From Actinokineospora fastidiosa (GTDB lineage Bacteria; Actinomycetota; Actinomycetes; Mycobacteriales; Pseudonocardiaceae), in contig NZ_BMRB01000004.1 of the NCBI RefSeq assembly GCF_014648415.1, positions 372,001-436,000 of the forward strand: DNA of 64,000 nt. The letters run 5' to 3'. The position numbers and the translations under genes are program-made. The notes below the pieces were generated by a model. That model did no database searches. It saw nothing but the letters and a program-made list of their open reading frames with translations, and had not been told where the DNA came from. Shown here in pieces: positions 51,004-60,045 of the stretch (positions are counted from its first letter, which is position 1; every line of letters starts with the position of its first letter).

Positions 51004-51855
51004 GTGATCAGCCGCGTCGGAGTGGTCGGATCGGGCCTGATGGGCTCGGGCATCGCGGAGGTCTGCGCCCGGGCCGGGGTCGACGTCGTCGTCGCCGAGG
51101 TCAACAGCGCCGCCGCGGACGCCGGGCGCGCCCGGGTCGAGAAGTCGCTGGAGCGCGGGGTCCGCAGCGAGAAGCTGACCGCGGACGAGCGCGACGCCGC
51201 GTTGGCCAGGCTGCGCTTCACCACCTCGCTGGACGAGTTCGCCGACCGCCAGCTGGTGGTCGAGGCGGTCGCGGAGATCGAGTCGGTCAAGACCGAGGTG
51301 TTCACCACCCTGGACAAGGTCGTCGAGGACCCCGAGGCGATCTTCGCCTCCAACACCTCGTCGATCCCGATCATGAAGCTGGGCATGGCCACGGCCCGCC
51401 CGCAGCAGGTCATCGGCGTGCACTTCTTCAACCCGGTGCCGGTGCTGAAGCTGGTCGAGCTGGTCCCGTCGCTGCTGACCGCCGAGGAGACCAAGGACCG
51501 GGCGAAGGCGTTCGTCGAGGGGGTGCTGGGCAAGGAGGTCATCGCCTCCCAGGACCGCGCGGGCTTCGTCGTCAACGCGCTGCTCGTGCCCTACCTGCTC
51601 TCCGCGATCCGCATGCTGGAGTCCGGCTTCGCCTCCGCCGAGGACATCGACAAGGGCATGATCCTGGGCTGCGCGCACCCGATGGGCCCGCTGCGCCTGA
51701 CCGACCTCATCGGCCTGGACACCACCAAGGCGATCGCGGACTCGCTGTACGAGGAGTTCAAGGAGCCCCTGTACTCCGCGCCGCCGCTGCTGCTGCGCAT
51801 GGTCGACGCCGGGCTCATGGGCAAGAAGTCCGGCCGGGGCTTCTACCAGTACTGA
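51004..51855 (+). CDS. 3-hydroxybutyryl-CoA dehydrogenase
   Basis: 283 residues, the usual length. NAD site GVVGSGLMGSGIAEVCA, catalytic His in GVHFFNPVPVLKLVE, Ser/Asn in FASNTSSIP, and the C-terminal dimer region ILGCAHPMGPLRLTDLIGLD. It oxidises (S)-3-hydroxybutyryl-CoA to acetoacetyl-CoA, or the reverse. GTG 51004 follows aaaggggag; a GTG at 50965 precedes that site and is less likely. It lies 52 bases behind icmF and probably shares its transcript. Confidence 0.93.
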   Translation: MISRVGVVGSGLMGSGIAEVCARAGVDVVVAEVNSAAADAGRARVEKSLERGVRSEKLTADERDAALARLRFTTSLDEFADRQLVVEAVAEIESVKTEVFTTLDKVVEDPEAIFASNTSSIPIMKLGMATARPQQVIGVHFFNPVPVLKLVELVPSLLTAEETKDRAKAFVEGVLGKEVIASQDRAGFVVNALLVPYLLSAIRMLESGFASAEDIDKGMILGCAHPMGPLRLTDLIGLDTTKAIADSLYEEFKEPLYSAPPLLLRMVDAGLMGKKSGRGFYQY

Positions 51856-51860
51856 GCACA

Positions 51861-51893
51861 ACGGGGGCCGGGCCGACCCGGCCCGGCCCCCGT
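51861..51893 (+). terminator. strong hairpin ending the icmF transcript
   Basis: Perfect 15-base arms acgggggccgggccg (51861-51875) and cggcccggcccccgt (51879-51893) with a 3-base loop, between the convergent stops of the dehydrogenase and the subtilase. The symmetric stem should act on both strands. Confidence 0.82.
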
Positions 51894-51902
51894 CCCCCTG
51901 CC

Positions 51903-53138
51903 CTACGCCGGGACCATGCCCATGAAGAGGAGCCGGTTCGGCGACCCGGCGCCCGGGTTGACCACGACGCCGGGCGTCGCGTTGTCGGCCAGGGCCGCCG
52001 CGGTCTGCCACGCCGTGTCGCCGGGGAACCGGTGCCGCCAGAGCGCGGCGGTGCCGGTCACGTGCGGCGCGGCCATCGAGGTGCCGCTGAGCGTGGCGTA
52101 GGCGGTGTCGGAGCTGCCCCACGCCGAGTAGATCGACCCGCCCGGCGCGAACAGGTCCAGGCACGGGCCGTAGCTGGAGAACGCGGAGCGGTAGTCGTTG
52201 CTGTTGGTCGAGCCGACCGTCGTCGCGGCAGGCGTGCTCGCGGGCGACTGCAGGCAGGCGTTGTTGTTGGAGTTGCCCGCCGAGACCGAGTAGTGCACGT
52301 TCGCGGCGATGGAGTTGGCGACGGCGGTGTTCAGCGGCGCGTAGGTCCCGCCGCCGAGGCTCATGTTGGCCACCGCCCGGGTGCCCGGGTTCATGATCGC
52401 GTTGTTGGTCACCCAGTCGACGCCCGCGATGACCCCGGCGTAGGAGCCCGAGCCCGCGCAGTTGAGCACGCGGACCGACACCAGCTGCACGTCCTTGGCG
52501 ACGCCGACGGTCTGGCCGCCCACGGTGCCCGCCACGTGCGTGCCGTGGCCGTGGCAGTCGTTGCCGGGCGGGAACACGCCGCCGACGGTGTCGATGCCGT
52601 AGATGGCCTGGCCGTTGAACTCCTGGTGGGTGTAGCGGATGCCGGTGTCGATGATGTACGCCTTCACCGAGGGCGCGGTGTTGGGGTGGTGGTACTTGGT
52701 GTCGAAGGGCAGCGACCGCTGGTCGATGCGGTTGAGGCCCCAGGACGGCGGGCTGGTCTGCACCTGCAGCGCCGTGGTGCGCACCTCGGCGTCCTGCCAG
52801 ATGCCGCGGAAGCGCCTGTCCTCGGTCAGCTTGCGGGCCTGCTCGGCGTCGGCCTTGACGGCGAAGCCCTTCAGCGCGCTGGTGTAGAGGTGGACGATGC
52901 CGATGCCGTACTGGCGGGCCACCTCGTCGGCGGTCCGCTTGACCACGTCGGCGGACGCCTGCTCGTCGGCGAGCAGGGCGAGGTAGCTGTCGGGGATCGG
53001 CTCGGCTGCGGTGGTGACGCGCCCGGGCGCGGTGTCGGCGAGCGCGAGCCCGGTGGGGCTGGCGGCCACCGGGCTGACGACGCCGCCGAGCGCGGTGGCC
53101 ACGGCCGCGGCGAGGACGAGCCTGCGGGTGAGCTTCAT
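51903..53138 (-). CDS. secreted subtilisin-like serine protease (S8), catalytic domain only
   Basis: 411 residues. Signal peptide MKLTRRLVLAAAVATALGG to about residue 30, I9-type propeptide (SYLALLADEQA), then an S8A domain with Asp in YIIDTGIRYTH, His in GHGTHVAG and Ser in GTSMAAPHVTG. It stops shortly after the catalytic domain, unlike the two other subtilases of the window, yet shares WGLNRIDQRSLPFD and AGSPNRLLF with them. ATG 53138 follows ggaggagac. Extracellular protease; single gene. Confidence 0.93.
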   Translation of the reverse strand: MKLTRRLVLAAAVATALGGVVSPVAASPTGLALADTAPGRVTTAAEPIPDSYLALLADEQASADVVKRTADEVARQYGIGIVHLYTSALKGFAVKADAEQARKLTEDRRFRGIWQDAEVRTTALQVQTSPPSWGLNRIDQRSLPFDTKYHHPNTAPSVKAYIIDTGIRYTHQEFNGQAIYGIDTVGGVFPPGNDCHGHGTHVAGTVGGQTVGVAKDVQLVSVRVLNCAGSGSYAGVIAGVDWVTNNAIMNPGTRAVANMSLGGGTYAPLNTAVANSIAANVHYSVSAGNSNNNACLQSPASTPAATTVGSTNSNDYRSAFSSYGPCLDLFAPGGSIYSAWGSSDTAYATLSGTSMAAPHVTGTAALWRHRFPGDTAWQTAAALADNATPGVVVNPGAGSPNRLLFMGMVPA

Positions 53139-53217
53139 CGGTCTCCTCCATGCGGGAATCGGGACATCCGCAAGGAGAACCGCGCGCGGTTGCGACCGGG
53201 TTGTGGACCGGTTGCAA

Positions 53218-53283
53218 GGGCCGGTGGAGCGGGGGGCGACCCGGTCCACCGGCCCGCTCCCGGGCGGGACCGGTCCGGGAGCG
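53218..53283 (-). terminator. double hairpin ending the sugar ABC operon
   Basis: Two stems in tandem: gggccggtgga (53218-53228) with tccaccggccc (53245-53255), and gctcccgg (53256-53263) with ccgggagc (53276-53283). They lie directly behind the stop of the distal permease gene and before the subtilase promoter. Confidence 0.7.
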
Positions 53284-54159
53284 CTACTTGCCGAAGCCCG
53301 CGGTGAGGCCGGTCAGCAGGAACCGCCGCCCGATCAGGTACACCACGAAGATCGGCAGCACGGACAGCGTCACCGCGGCCAGCAGGCCGGGCACGTTGGC
53401 GCCGAACTGGCCCTGGAACTCCCACAATCCCAGGGTCAGCACCCGCGTGTCGGTCGACTGGGTCAGCACCAGCGGGAACAGGAAGCCGTTCCACGCCGTC
53501 AGCGCCGTGTAGATCAGCACGGTCATCACCGCGGGCTTGGCCAGCGGGAGGACCAGGTGGCGCAGCGTCTGCAGCGGGGACGCGCCGTCGAGTTCCTGGG
53601 CCTCGTACAGCTCGCGCGGCACGTCCCGCAGGCTGTTCACCAGCACCAGCGTCGCCACGGGCAGGGCGAAGGCGGCGGTGGGCAGGATGATCGCGGTCAG
53701 GCTGTCGTAGAGGTGCAGCCGGGTGATGAGCAGGTACACCGGGATGATCGTCGCCTGCGCCGGGATCGCCAGGCCCATCAGCAGCAGCGTGAAGCCGTAG
53801 CGCACGACGGCGCTCGTGCTGCGGGCCACCGCGTAGGCGCAGGGGACGGCCAGCGCGATCACCAGGGCGACCGTCCCGACCGTCACGATGACGTTGTTGA
53901 GCAGGTAGGTGCCGAACCCGCCCTCCAGCACCGTCGCGTAGTTGTCCAGCGTCGGGTTCTCCGGCAGGGAGAGCGAGTCGCCGGTCAGGTACTCGCCCCG
54001 GTTGCGCAGGCTCCCGCTGAGCAGGTAGTACAGCGGGACGATCACCACGACGAGCCACAGCGCGGCGCCGACACCCGCCACCAGGTTCGGCCGCGCGCGT
54101 CGACGCGGGTGGACCGGGGGCGCCTGCCTCACCGTGGGTCGGATCTGCACGGCGGTCAC
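53284..54159 (-). CDS. carbohydrate ABC transporter permease (MalG type)
   Basis: 291 residues, six membrane helices, with the EAA loop EAQELDGASPLQTLRHLVLP and a short cytoplasmic N-terminus. CUT1 family, for import of oligosaccharides. GTG 54159 overlaps the stop of the partner permease. No ATPase gene accompanies the operon; CUT1 systems of actinomycetes commonly borrow the shared MsiK ATPase. Confidence 0.93.
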   Translation of the reverse strand: MTAVQIRPTVRQAPPVHPRRRARPNLVAGVGAALWLVVVIVPLYYLLSGSLRNRGEYLTGDSLSLPENPTLDNYATVLEGGFGTYLLNNVIVTVGTVALVIALAVPCAYAVARSTSAVVRYGFTLLLMGLAIPAQATIIPVYLLITRLHLYDSLTAIILPTAAFALPVATLVLVNSLRDVPRELYEAQELDGASPLQTLRHLVLPLAKPAVMTVLIYTALTAWNGFLFPLVLTQSTDTRVLTLGLWEFQGQFGANVPGLLAAVTLSVLPIFVVYLIGRRFLLTGLTAGFGK

Positions 54160-55025
54160 TGGCCCTCCTGCTGGCTTTGCATTGAGCGGAAGCGGGTCAC
54201 CTTCATCGTGATGAGCGACAGGGCGGTGCCCAGCACGAGCAGCAGCACCGCGATGGTGCTCGCATAGCCCATCTGGAACCCGGCGAACCCGGTGTCGTAC
54301 ATGTAAAGCGGGGCGATCCGGGTGGCGGTGCCCGGGCCGCCGTTGGTCAGGATCAGCACGGTGTCGAACGTGGTCAGCGAGCCGACCATCATCAGGATCG
54401 ACGAGGTCACCACGGTGTAGCGCAGCTGCGGCAGCGTCACGAACCAGAACCGGCCCCAGCGGGACGCGCCGTCGATCAGCGCCGCGTCGTAGAGCACGAC
54501 CGGGATGTTGCGGGCCGCGCCCTGGTACAGCAGCGCGTGGAACGGGATGTACTGCCAGCTCACCACGAACACGACCGTGTAGAGCGCGATCTCCGGGTCG
54601 CCGAGGAAGCCGATCGACTGCAGCGCGGTCACCGACTGCGGCAGGCCGAAGTTCGGGTCGAGCAGGACCTGCCAGAGCAGGGCGATCGCGGCCGTCGACA
54701 GCAGCAGCGGGATGAAGAACAGCGCGCTCAGGATCGCCCGGTTGCGCTGCCTGCCCGCCGACCAGGCCCCCATCAGCAGTGCGACGGGGGTCTGGACGGC
54801 CCAGGTGAGCACGATGAACACCGCCGTCCGCCCCAGCGACTCGCGCGCGGCGGCGTCGGTGAGCAGCCGCGACCAGTTCTCCAGGCCCAGGAACGCGGGC
54901 GTGCCCAGGCCGTCCCACGCCGTCAGGCTCAGGTACACGACCAGGACCATCGGGAGGGCGGCGAAGATCCCGAAGAACGCGAACGCGGGGAGCGCGTACG
55001 CCGGGGACGGGCGGACGGTGGTCAT
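54156..55025 (-). CDS. carbohydrate ABC transporter permease (MalF type)
   Basis: 289 residues with six helices and the EAA loop YDAALIDGASRWGRFWFVTLP. It pairs with the MalG-type permease (GTGA overlap) to form the CUT1 channel. It starts 34 bases after the binding-protein stop. Confidence 0.93.
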   Translation of the reverse strand: MTTVRPSPAYALPAFAFFGIFAALPMVLVVYLSLTAWDGLGTPAFLGLENWSRLLTDAAARESLGRTAVFIVLTWAVQTPVALLMGAWSAGRQRNRAILSALFFIPLLLSTAAIALLWQVLLDPNFGLPQSVTALQSIGFLGDPEIALYTVVFVVSWQYIPFHALLYQGAARNIPVVLYDAALIDGASRWGRFWFVTLPQLRYTVVTSSILMMVGSLTTFDTVLILTNGGPGTATRIAPLYMYDTGFAGFQMGYASTIAVLLLVLGTALSLITMKVTRFRSMQSQQEGQ

Positions 55026-55059
55026 CAGTTGGTCTCCGCTGAGTGGGTCAGGCAGTCGG

Positions 55060-56355
55060 TCAGGCGCGGTTGGCGAGCGAGTCGGCGAACGCCTGCGGGG
55101 TCAGGTTGCCCAGGAAGAACTCCTGCAACTGGGTGAGCATGAACTCGGCCTGGTCGGCGGGCAAGTCCTGGTCCCAGGAGAGCTGGAACACCGGCGCGTT
55201 CTTGGCCAGCTCGTAGACCCAGGTGGTGTACTCCGCGTTCGGGGCGGACTTGAGCTGCTCCTCGATGCCCGCGACCGCGGGGACGTCACCGGCGTCGATG
55301 AGCGCCTTGACGTACTCGGGCGTGGTCAGCTGGGTGGAGACGAACTCCTTGGCGGCCTCCAGCTGCGGGGAGCCCTCGGTCAGCGAGTAGTAGTTCGTCG
55401 CGTTGCCGACCACGGTGCCCGCCTGGCCCTTGCCGCCCGCGATGGACGGGAACGCGACCCAGCCGAGGTCGCCTGCCTTGACGAAGTCCGGGCTCTGGCT
55501 CAGCTGGTTGGTGTACTCCCACGAGCCCATCAGGTGCATGGCCGCGCGGCCCTGGGCGAGCAGGGTGGACGCGCCGCCGATGTCGTAGCCGACGGAGGCG
55601 AAGTTGTCGCCGAAGGCGCCCTTGTCGATCAGGCCCTTGAGCACGGTCATCGCCTCGACGACCTTGGGGTCCTTCCAGCCCTGCGGCCCGTTGTCGCGGA
55701 TGTTCTGGAACACCTCGGACCCGGCGATGCGGTCGAGCACGTACTCCGCCCACATCAGCTCGGTCCACGCCTGCGACCCGGCCAGCGCGATCGGCGTGAC
55801 GCCCTTGGCCTTGAACGTGTCGACCAGGCCGAGCAGGTCGTCCCAGGTCTTCGGCGGCTGCGCGCCCGCCTCGGCGAACACCTTCTTGTTGTAGAACAGG
55901 ACCACCGGCTGCATGCCGCGCATCGGGATGCCGTAGTGCTTGCCGCCGATCTTGGCCCCGTCGAGCACGCTCGGCAGGAACGCCGACTTCAGCTGCGGGT
56001 TGGCCTCCAGCAGGCCGGTCAGGTCGGCGACCTTGCCCGCGTCGACGTACTCCTTGAGGTTGCCGCCGCCCCAGTTGAAGAACACGTCCGGGGCCTGCGG
56101 CGAGCCCAGGGCCACCCGCAGCTTCTGCTTGTACGGGTCGTTGCCGAAGGTCTCCAGCTTGGCGCGGTCGGCGCCGAAGCGGTTGATCGAGTCCTGCTCG
56201 ATCTTGTTGAGCGCATCGTCCTGCAGGGCCCAGATGACGACCGGTTCCTGCGCGCCACCGCCCGCGCCCGGACCGGCCGTGCCGCAGGCCGCCAGCGCGG
56301 CTGCGGCGAGCACCGCGCCAACGGCCCGAAGCCGTGTTCCGAATCGGCGCCTCAT
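55060..56355 (-). CDS. sugar ABC transporter, lipoprotein binding subunit
   Basis: 431 residues. Lipoprotein signal ending LAAAALAACG, then a family 1 solute-binding fold (VVIWALQDDALNK, DVFFNWGGGNLKEYVDAGK, a Trp-rich binding region). It captures oligosaccharides; given the adjacent GH115 and GH3 genes these are probably aldouronic acids or xylo-oligosaccharides. ATG 56355 was preferred; GTG 56367 is in frame four codons upstream. First gene of the ABC operon, divergent from the LacI gene. Confidence 0.92.
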   Translation of the reverse strand: MRRRFGTRLRAVGAVLAAAALAACGTAGPGAGGGAQEPVVIWALQDDALNKIEQDSINRFGADRAKLETFGNDPYKQKLRVALGSPQAPDVFFNWGGGNLKEYVDAGKVADLTGLLEANPQLKSAFLPSVLDGAKIGGKHYGIPMRGMQPVVLFYNKKVFAEAGAQPPKTWDDLLGLVDTFKAKGVTPIALAGSQAWTELMWAEYVLDRIAGSEVFQNIRDNGPQGWKDPKVVEAMTVLKGLIDKGAFGDNFASVGYDIGGASTLLAQGRAAMHLMGSWEYTNQLSQSPDFVKAGDLGWVAFPSIAGGKGQAGTVVGNATNYYSLTEGSPQLEAAKEFVSTQLTTPEYVKALIDAGDVPAVAGIEEQLKSAPNAEYTTWVYELAKNAPVFQLSWDQDLPADQAEFMLTQLQEFFLGNLTPQAFADSLANRA

Positions 56356-56371
56356 CGCACCGCCCACCTTC

Positions 56372-56384
56372 CGAAAGTTTTTCG
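56372..56384. promoter_or_regulatory. palindromic CGAAA-N3-TTTCG box, probable LacI operator
   Basis: cgaaagtttttcg lies 17 bases before the binding-protein ATG. Similar CGAA/TTCG palindromes are known before xylanase genes in Streptomyces. More half or full boxes lie nearby: agtttcgag (56456-56464), ccgaaactc (56514-56522) and gtttcgagaaaac (56545-56557), so both divergent promoters appear covered. Confidence 0.6.
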
Positions 56385-56544
56385 ATATATCCCCGACTCG
56401 GCGAGGAAATTAGGCCCGTCCGAATCCCGTGTCAAGACTCACACGCTATCGCAATAGTTTCGAGTATCCGCTGCTCAGGCGCATATTCGCTGGTATCGGG
56501 GCGTGTCGATCTGCCGAAACTCTTGGCTCTTGTGTTTCGGAGAG

Positions 56545-56557
56545 GTTTCGAGAAAAC
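56545..56557. promoter_or_regulatory. second operator-like box GTTTcgagAAAAC
   Basis: Inverted GTTT/AAAC flanking cgag, 65 bases before the LacI start, with a gtttcgg half-box (56534-56540) just upstream. Same sequence character as the palindrome at 56372, consistent with autoregulation of the repressor gene. Confidence 0.5.
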
Positions 56558-56621
56558 TGCTGGCAGATCGGCGAGGAGGAGCGATGACACGCAGGGATGA
56601 ATCCGGGGAGGCGGACAAGCT

Positions 56622-57653
56622 ATGACCGGACCTCGCACTCGGCGGCCGACCCTGGCCACCATCGCGCAGGCCGCCGGGGTGTCGCTGCCCACGGTGTCGA
56701 AGGTGCTCAACGGCAAGGACGACGTGGCCGCCGAGACCCGCGCCCGGGTCCGCAGGCTGCTGGAGGAGCACGCCTACGTGCCGGTCGGCGCGCGCCGCGC
56801 CGCCACCGACACGGTCGTGGTCGACCTGGTGTTCACCGCGCTCGACAGCCCGTGGGCCGTGGAGATAATCCGCGGCGTGGTCGAGTCCGGCGTCGAGCCG
56901 GTGGTCTCGGCGATGGCGGGCAACCGCGACTGGGCTGCCAAGCTGGTGCGCACCCGGCGCGCGGGCGCGCTGCTGGTGACCTCCGAGCTGACCAAGACCG
57001 ACCTGCGGCTGCTGGAGCGTGCCCGGGTCCCGCTGGTGGTCATCGACCCCGCGGACCTGCCCAGCCCGGACGTGCCCAGCGTCGGCGCGACGAACTGGGC
57101 TGGCGGGCTGGCCGCGACCGAGCACCTGCTGGAGCTGGGCCACCGGCGCGTCGCCGTCATCGGCGGCCCCTACGGCTTCCTGTGCAGCAAGGCGCGCATA
57201 GACGGCTACCGCACGGCGCTGGAGCGCGCGGGCATCGCCGTCGACCCGGACCTGGTGCGCCACGGCGACTTCCACCACGAGAGCGGCTACCGGCACGCGC
57301 TGGAGCTGCTGGCCCTGCCGGAGCCGCCCACGGCGATCTTCGCCGGGAACGACGAGCAGGCGATGGGCGTCATCGAGGCCGCGCGCGGGCTCGGCCTCGA
57401 CGTGCCCGGCGCGCTGAGCGTCGTCGGGTTCGACGACCTGCCGGTGGCCCGCTGGTCCGCCCCGCCGCTGACCACCGTGCGCCAACCGCTGGCCGAGATG
57501 GGCAGGCTGGCCGGGCGCATGCTCGCCGACCTCATCGCGGGCACGCCGCCGCGCAGCCACCGCCTGGAGCTGGCCACGCCGCTCATCGTGCGCGCCACCA
57601 CCGCACCACCGGCGGACCGCCCGCCCCTCAACAGCCCCACCACGAACGACTGA
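56622..57653 (+). CDS. LacI-family repressor of the xylan-oligosaccharide locus
   Basis: 343 residues. N-terminal helix-turn-helix TLATIAQAAGVSLPTVSKVLNG, then a periplasmic-binding-protein-like sensor domain (VVDLVFTALDSPWAVEI, TEHLLELGHRRVAVIGG, AIFAGNDEQAMG, SVVGFDDLPVA). It probably represses the divergent ABC operon and the GH3-GH115 genes downstream until an oligosaccharide binds. A long stem (57659-57700) follows before the GH3 gene. Confidence 0.93.
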   Translation: MTGPRTRRPTLATIAQAAGVSLPTVSKVLNGKDDVAAETRARVRRLLEEHAYVPVGARRAATDTVVVDLVFTALDSPWAVEIIRGVVESGVEPVVSAMAGNRDWAAKLVRTRRAGALLVTSELTKTDLRLLERARVPLVVIDPADLPSPDVPSVGATNWAGGLAATEHLLELGHRRVAVIGGPYGFLCSKARIDGYRTALERAGIAVDPDLVRHGDFHHESGYRHALELLALPEPPTAIFAGNDEQAMGVIEAARGLGLDVPGALSVVGFDDLPVARWSAPPLTTVRQPLAEMGRLAGRMLADLIAGTPPRSHRLELATPLIVRATTAPPADRPPLNSPTTND

Positions 57654-57658
57654 TCAAC

Positions 57659-57700
57659 GCGGATCCCGAAGGCGCGGTCCACGAGACCGCGCCGATCCGC
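57659..57700 (+). terminator. hairpin between the repressor and GH3 genes
   Basis: Outer arms gcggatc (57659-57665) and gatccgc (57694-57700) enclose ggcgcggtc (57671-57679) and gaccgcgcc (57685-57693). It starts 5 bases after the LacI stop and ends 17 bases before the GH3 GTG. It would either lower read-through from lacI into the hydrolases or protect their mRNA 5' end. Confidence 0.6.
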
Positions 57701-57717
57701 CCTGCCCGAGGAGTGTT

Positions 57718-60036
57718 GTGACCATCCCCGCCCGCACCAGCGGAGCCGCATGGGCCGATCCGGCGCGCCCGGTGGACGAGCGCGTCGCGCTGCTCGTCGC
57801 CGAGCTGACCCTGGAGGAGAAGCTCGCCCAACTCGTCGGTGTCTGGGTCGGCGTGTCCGACACCGACGAGGAGGTCGCCCCGGCCCAGCACGAGTTCGCC
57901 GAGCCGCTGCCGCCGTGGGACGAGCTGACCCGGCCCGGCCTCGGCCAGCTCACCCGGGTGTTCGGCACCCGGCCGGTGGAGCCGTCGGTCGGCGCGAAGG
58001 TGCTCGCGGAGACCCAGCGGCGGCTGGTCGCCAACTCCCGGCACGGCATCCCGGCGATGGCGCACGAGGAGTGCCTCGCGGGCTTCACCGCGTGGCAGGC
58101 CACGGTCTGCCCGATCCCGCTGGCCTGGGGCGCGACCTTCGACCCCGACGCCGTGGAGCGGATGGCCGCGCTGATCGGCGGCACCATGCGCGAGGTCGGC
58201 GTGCACCAGGGCCTGGCCCCGGTGCTGGACGTGGCCCGCGACCCCCGCTGGGGGCGCACGGAGGAGACGATCGGCGAGGACCCGTACCTGGTCGGGCTGG
58301 TCGGCGCGGCCTACACCCGCGGCCTGGAGTCCTCCGGGATCGTCGCCACGCTCAAGCACTTCGCCGGGTACTCGGCCTCCCGGGGCGGGCGCAACCACGC
58401 CCCGGTGTCGGTGGGCGCCCGGGAGTTCCGCGACGTGCTGCTGCCGCCGTTCGAGATGGCGCTGCGGCTGGGCGGGGCCCGGTCGGTAATGAACTCCTAC
58501 GCCGCTGTCGACGGTGTTCCCCCGGCGGCGGACCCGACCCTGCTGACCGGGCTGCTGCGCGAGGAGTGGGGCTTCGCGGGCGTCGTCGTGGCGGACTACT
58601 TCGCGGTGTCGTTCCTGGAGACGATGCACGGCGTCGCCGACTCGCCCGGCGCCGCCGCCGGTCTGGCGCTGGCGGCGGGCATCGACGTCGAGCTGCCCAG
58701 CGTGCGCTGCTACGGCGAGCCGCTGGCCGAGCTGGTGCGCTCGGGCGCGGTCGCCGAGGAGCTGGTCGACCGGGCGCTGACCAGGGTGCTGCGGCAGAAG
58801 TGCGAGCTGGGCCTGCTCGACGCCGACTGGGAGCCGACCTCGGCCGACGCGGTCGACCTCGCCCCGCCCGCGCTGCGCGCGGTGGCGCGGGAGCTGGCGG
58901 AGAAGTCCGTGGTGCTGCTGGACGACAACGGCACGCTGCCGCTGGCCGCGCCCGAGCGGATCGCGGTCGTCGGGCCGTGCGCGGACGAGGTGCTGTCGCT
59001 GTTCGGCTGCTACAGCTTCCCCAACCACGTCGGCACCCTGCACCCGGACGTCCCGCTGGGCGTCGAGGCGCCCACCCTGCTGGCCGCGCTGCGGGACGAG
59101 TTCCCCGCGTCGTCGGTGCTCTACGAGCCCGGCTGCCCGGTGGACGTCGATGACCGCACCGGCATCGACGCGGCCGTCTCGCTGGCGACCGCGGCGGACG
59201 TGTGCGTCATCGCGCTCGGGGACCGGTCCGGGCTGTTCGGCCGGGGCACCTCCGGCGAGGGCTGCGACGCCGCCGACCTGGCGCTGCCCGGCGCGCAGAA
59301 CGCGCTGCTGGACGCCATCCTGGCGACGGGGACCCCGGTCGTGCTGGTGGTGCTGTCGGGTCGGCCGTACGCGCTGGACGTGTCCGGACGGGCCGCCGTG
59401 GTCCAGGCGTTCTTCCCCGGCGAGGCGGGCGGCGCGGCGGTCGCGGGCGTGCTGTCCGGGCGGGTCAACCCGTCCGGGAGGCTGCCCATCCAGGTGCCCC
59501 GCCACCCCGGCGGCCAGCCGCACGGCTACCTGCACGCCCGGCTCGACGCCCCCAGCGGCATCACCGCCGCGGACACCACGCCCGCCTACGCCTTCGGCCA
59601 CGGCCTGTCCTACACCACGTTCTCCTACGACGACCTCGCCTTCGACACCACCGAGGTGCCGACCGACGGCGCGTTCACCGTCTCGTGCACGGTGACGAAC
59701 ACCGGGGAGCGCGCGGGCGCCGAGGTCGTCCAGCTGTACCTGCACGACCCGGTCGCCTCGGTGGCCCGCCCGGTCCGCCTGCTGACCGGGTTCGCGCGGG
59801 TCGAGCTGGCCCCGGGCGAGGCGAAGCGGGTCAGCATGCGCGTGCACGCCGACCGGACCGCGTTCGCCGGGGTCGGCGGCGGGCTGGTGGTCGAGCCGGG
59901 CGCGCTCGCCGTCCACATCGGAGCGTCGAGCGCGGACACCCGGCTCTCCGGCGAGGTCCGGCTCACCGGCGCTGTCCGATCCGTCGGGCACGACCGCGTT
60001 CTCACGACCGACGTCGAGGTCTCACCTGCTCTGTGA
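57718..60036 (+). CDS. GH3 glycoside hydrolase (beta-glucosidase/beta-xylosidase type)
   Basis: 772 residues, no signal peptide, so intracellular. N-terminal barrel with LKHFAGYSASRGGRN, the nucleophile Asp in GVVVADYFAV (ADY where beta-glucosidases usually have SDW), a C-terminal alpha/beta sandwich (VVLLDDNGTLPLA), and a fibronectin III-like end domain (SCTVTNTGERAGAEVVQLY). The ADY variant and neighbours favour beta-xylosidase on imported xylo-oligosaccharides. GTG 57718 after gaggagt. GH115 follows 9 bases downstream. Confidence 0.92.
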   Translation: MTIPARTSGAAWADPARPVDERVALLVAELTLEEKLAQLVGVWVGVSDTDEEVAPAQHEFAEPLPPWDELTRPGLGQLTRVFGTRPVEPSVGAKVLAETQRRLVANSRHGIPAMAHEECLAGFTAWQATVCPIPLAWGATFDPDAVERMAALIGGTMREVGVHQGLAPVLDVARDPRWGRTEETIGEDPYLVGLVGAAYTRGLESSGIVATLKHFAGYSASRGGRNHAPVSVGAREFRDVLLPPFEMALRLGGARSVMNSYAAVDGVPPAADPTLLTGLLREEWGFAGVVVADYFAVSFLETMHGVADSPGAAAGLALAAGIDVELPSVRCYGEPLAELVRSGAVAEELVDRALTRVLRQKCELGLLDADWEPTSADAVDLAPPALRAVARELAEKSVVLLDDNGTLPLAAPERIAVVGPCADEVLSLFGCYSFPNHVGTLHPDVPLGVEAPTLLAALRDEFPASSVLYEPGCPVDVDDRTGIDAAVSLATAADVCVIALGDRSGLFGRGTSGEGCDAADLALPGAQNALLDAILATGTPVVLVVLSGRPYALDVSGRAAVVQAFFPGEAGGAAVAGVLSGRVNPSGRLPIQVPRHPGGQPHGYLHARLDAPSGITAADTTPAYAFGHGLSYTTFSYDDLAFDTTEVPTDGAFTVSCTVTNTGERAGAEVVQLYLHDPVASVARPVRLLTGFARVELAPGEAKRVSMRVHADRTAFAGVGGGLVVEPGALAVHIGASSADTRLSGEVRLTGAVRSVGHDRVLTTDVEVSPAL

Positions 60037-60045
60037 GGAGGTCCC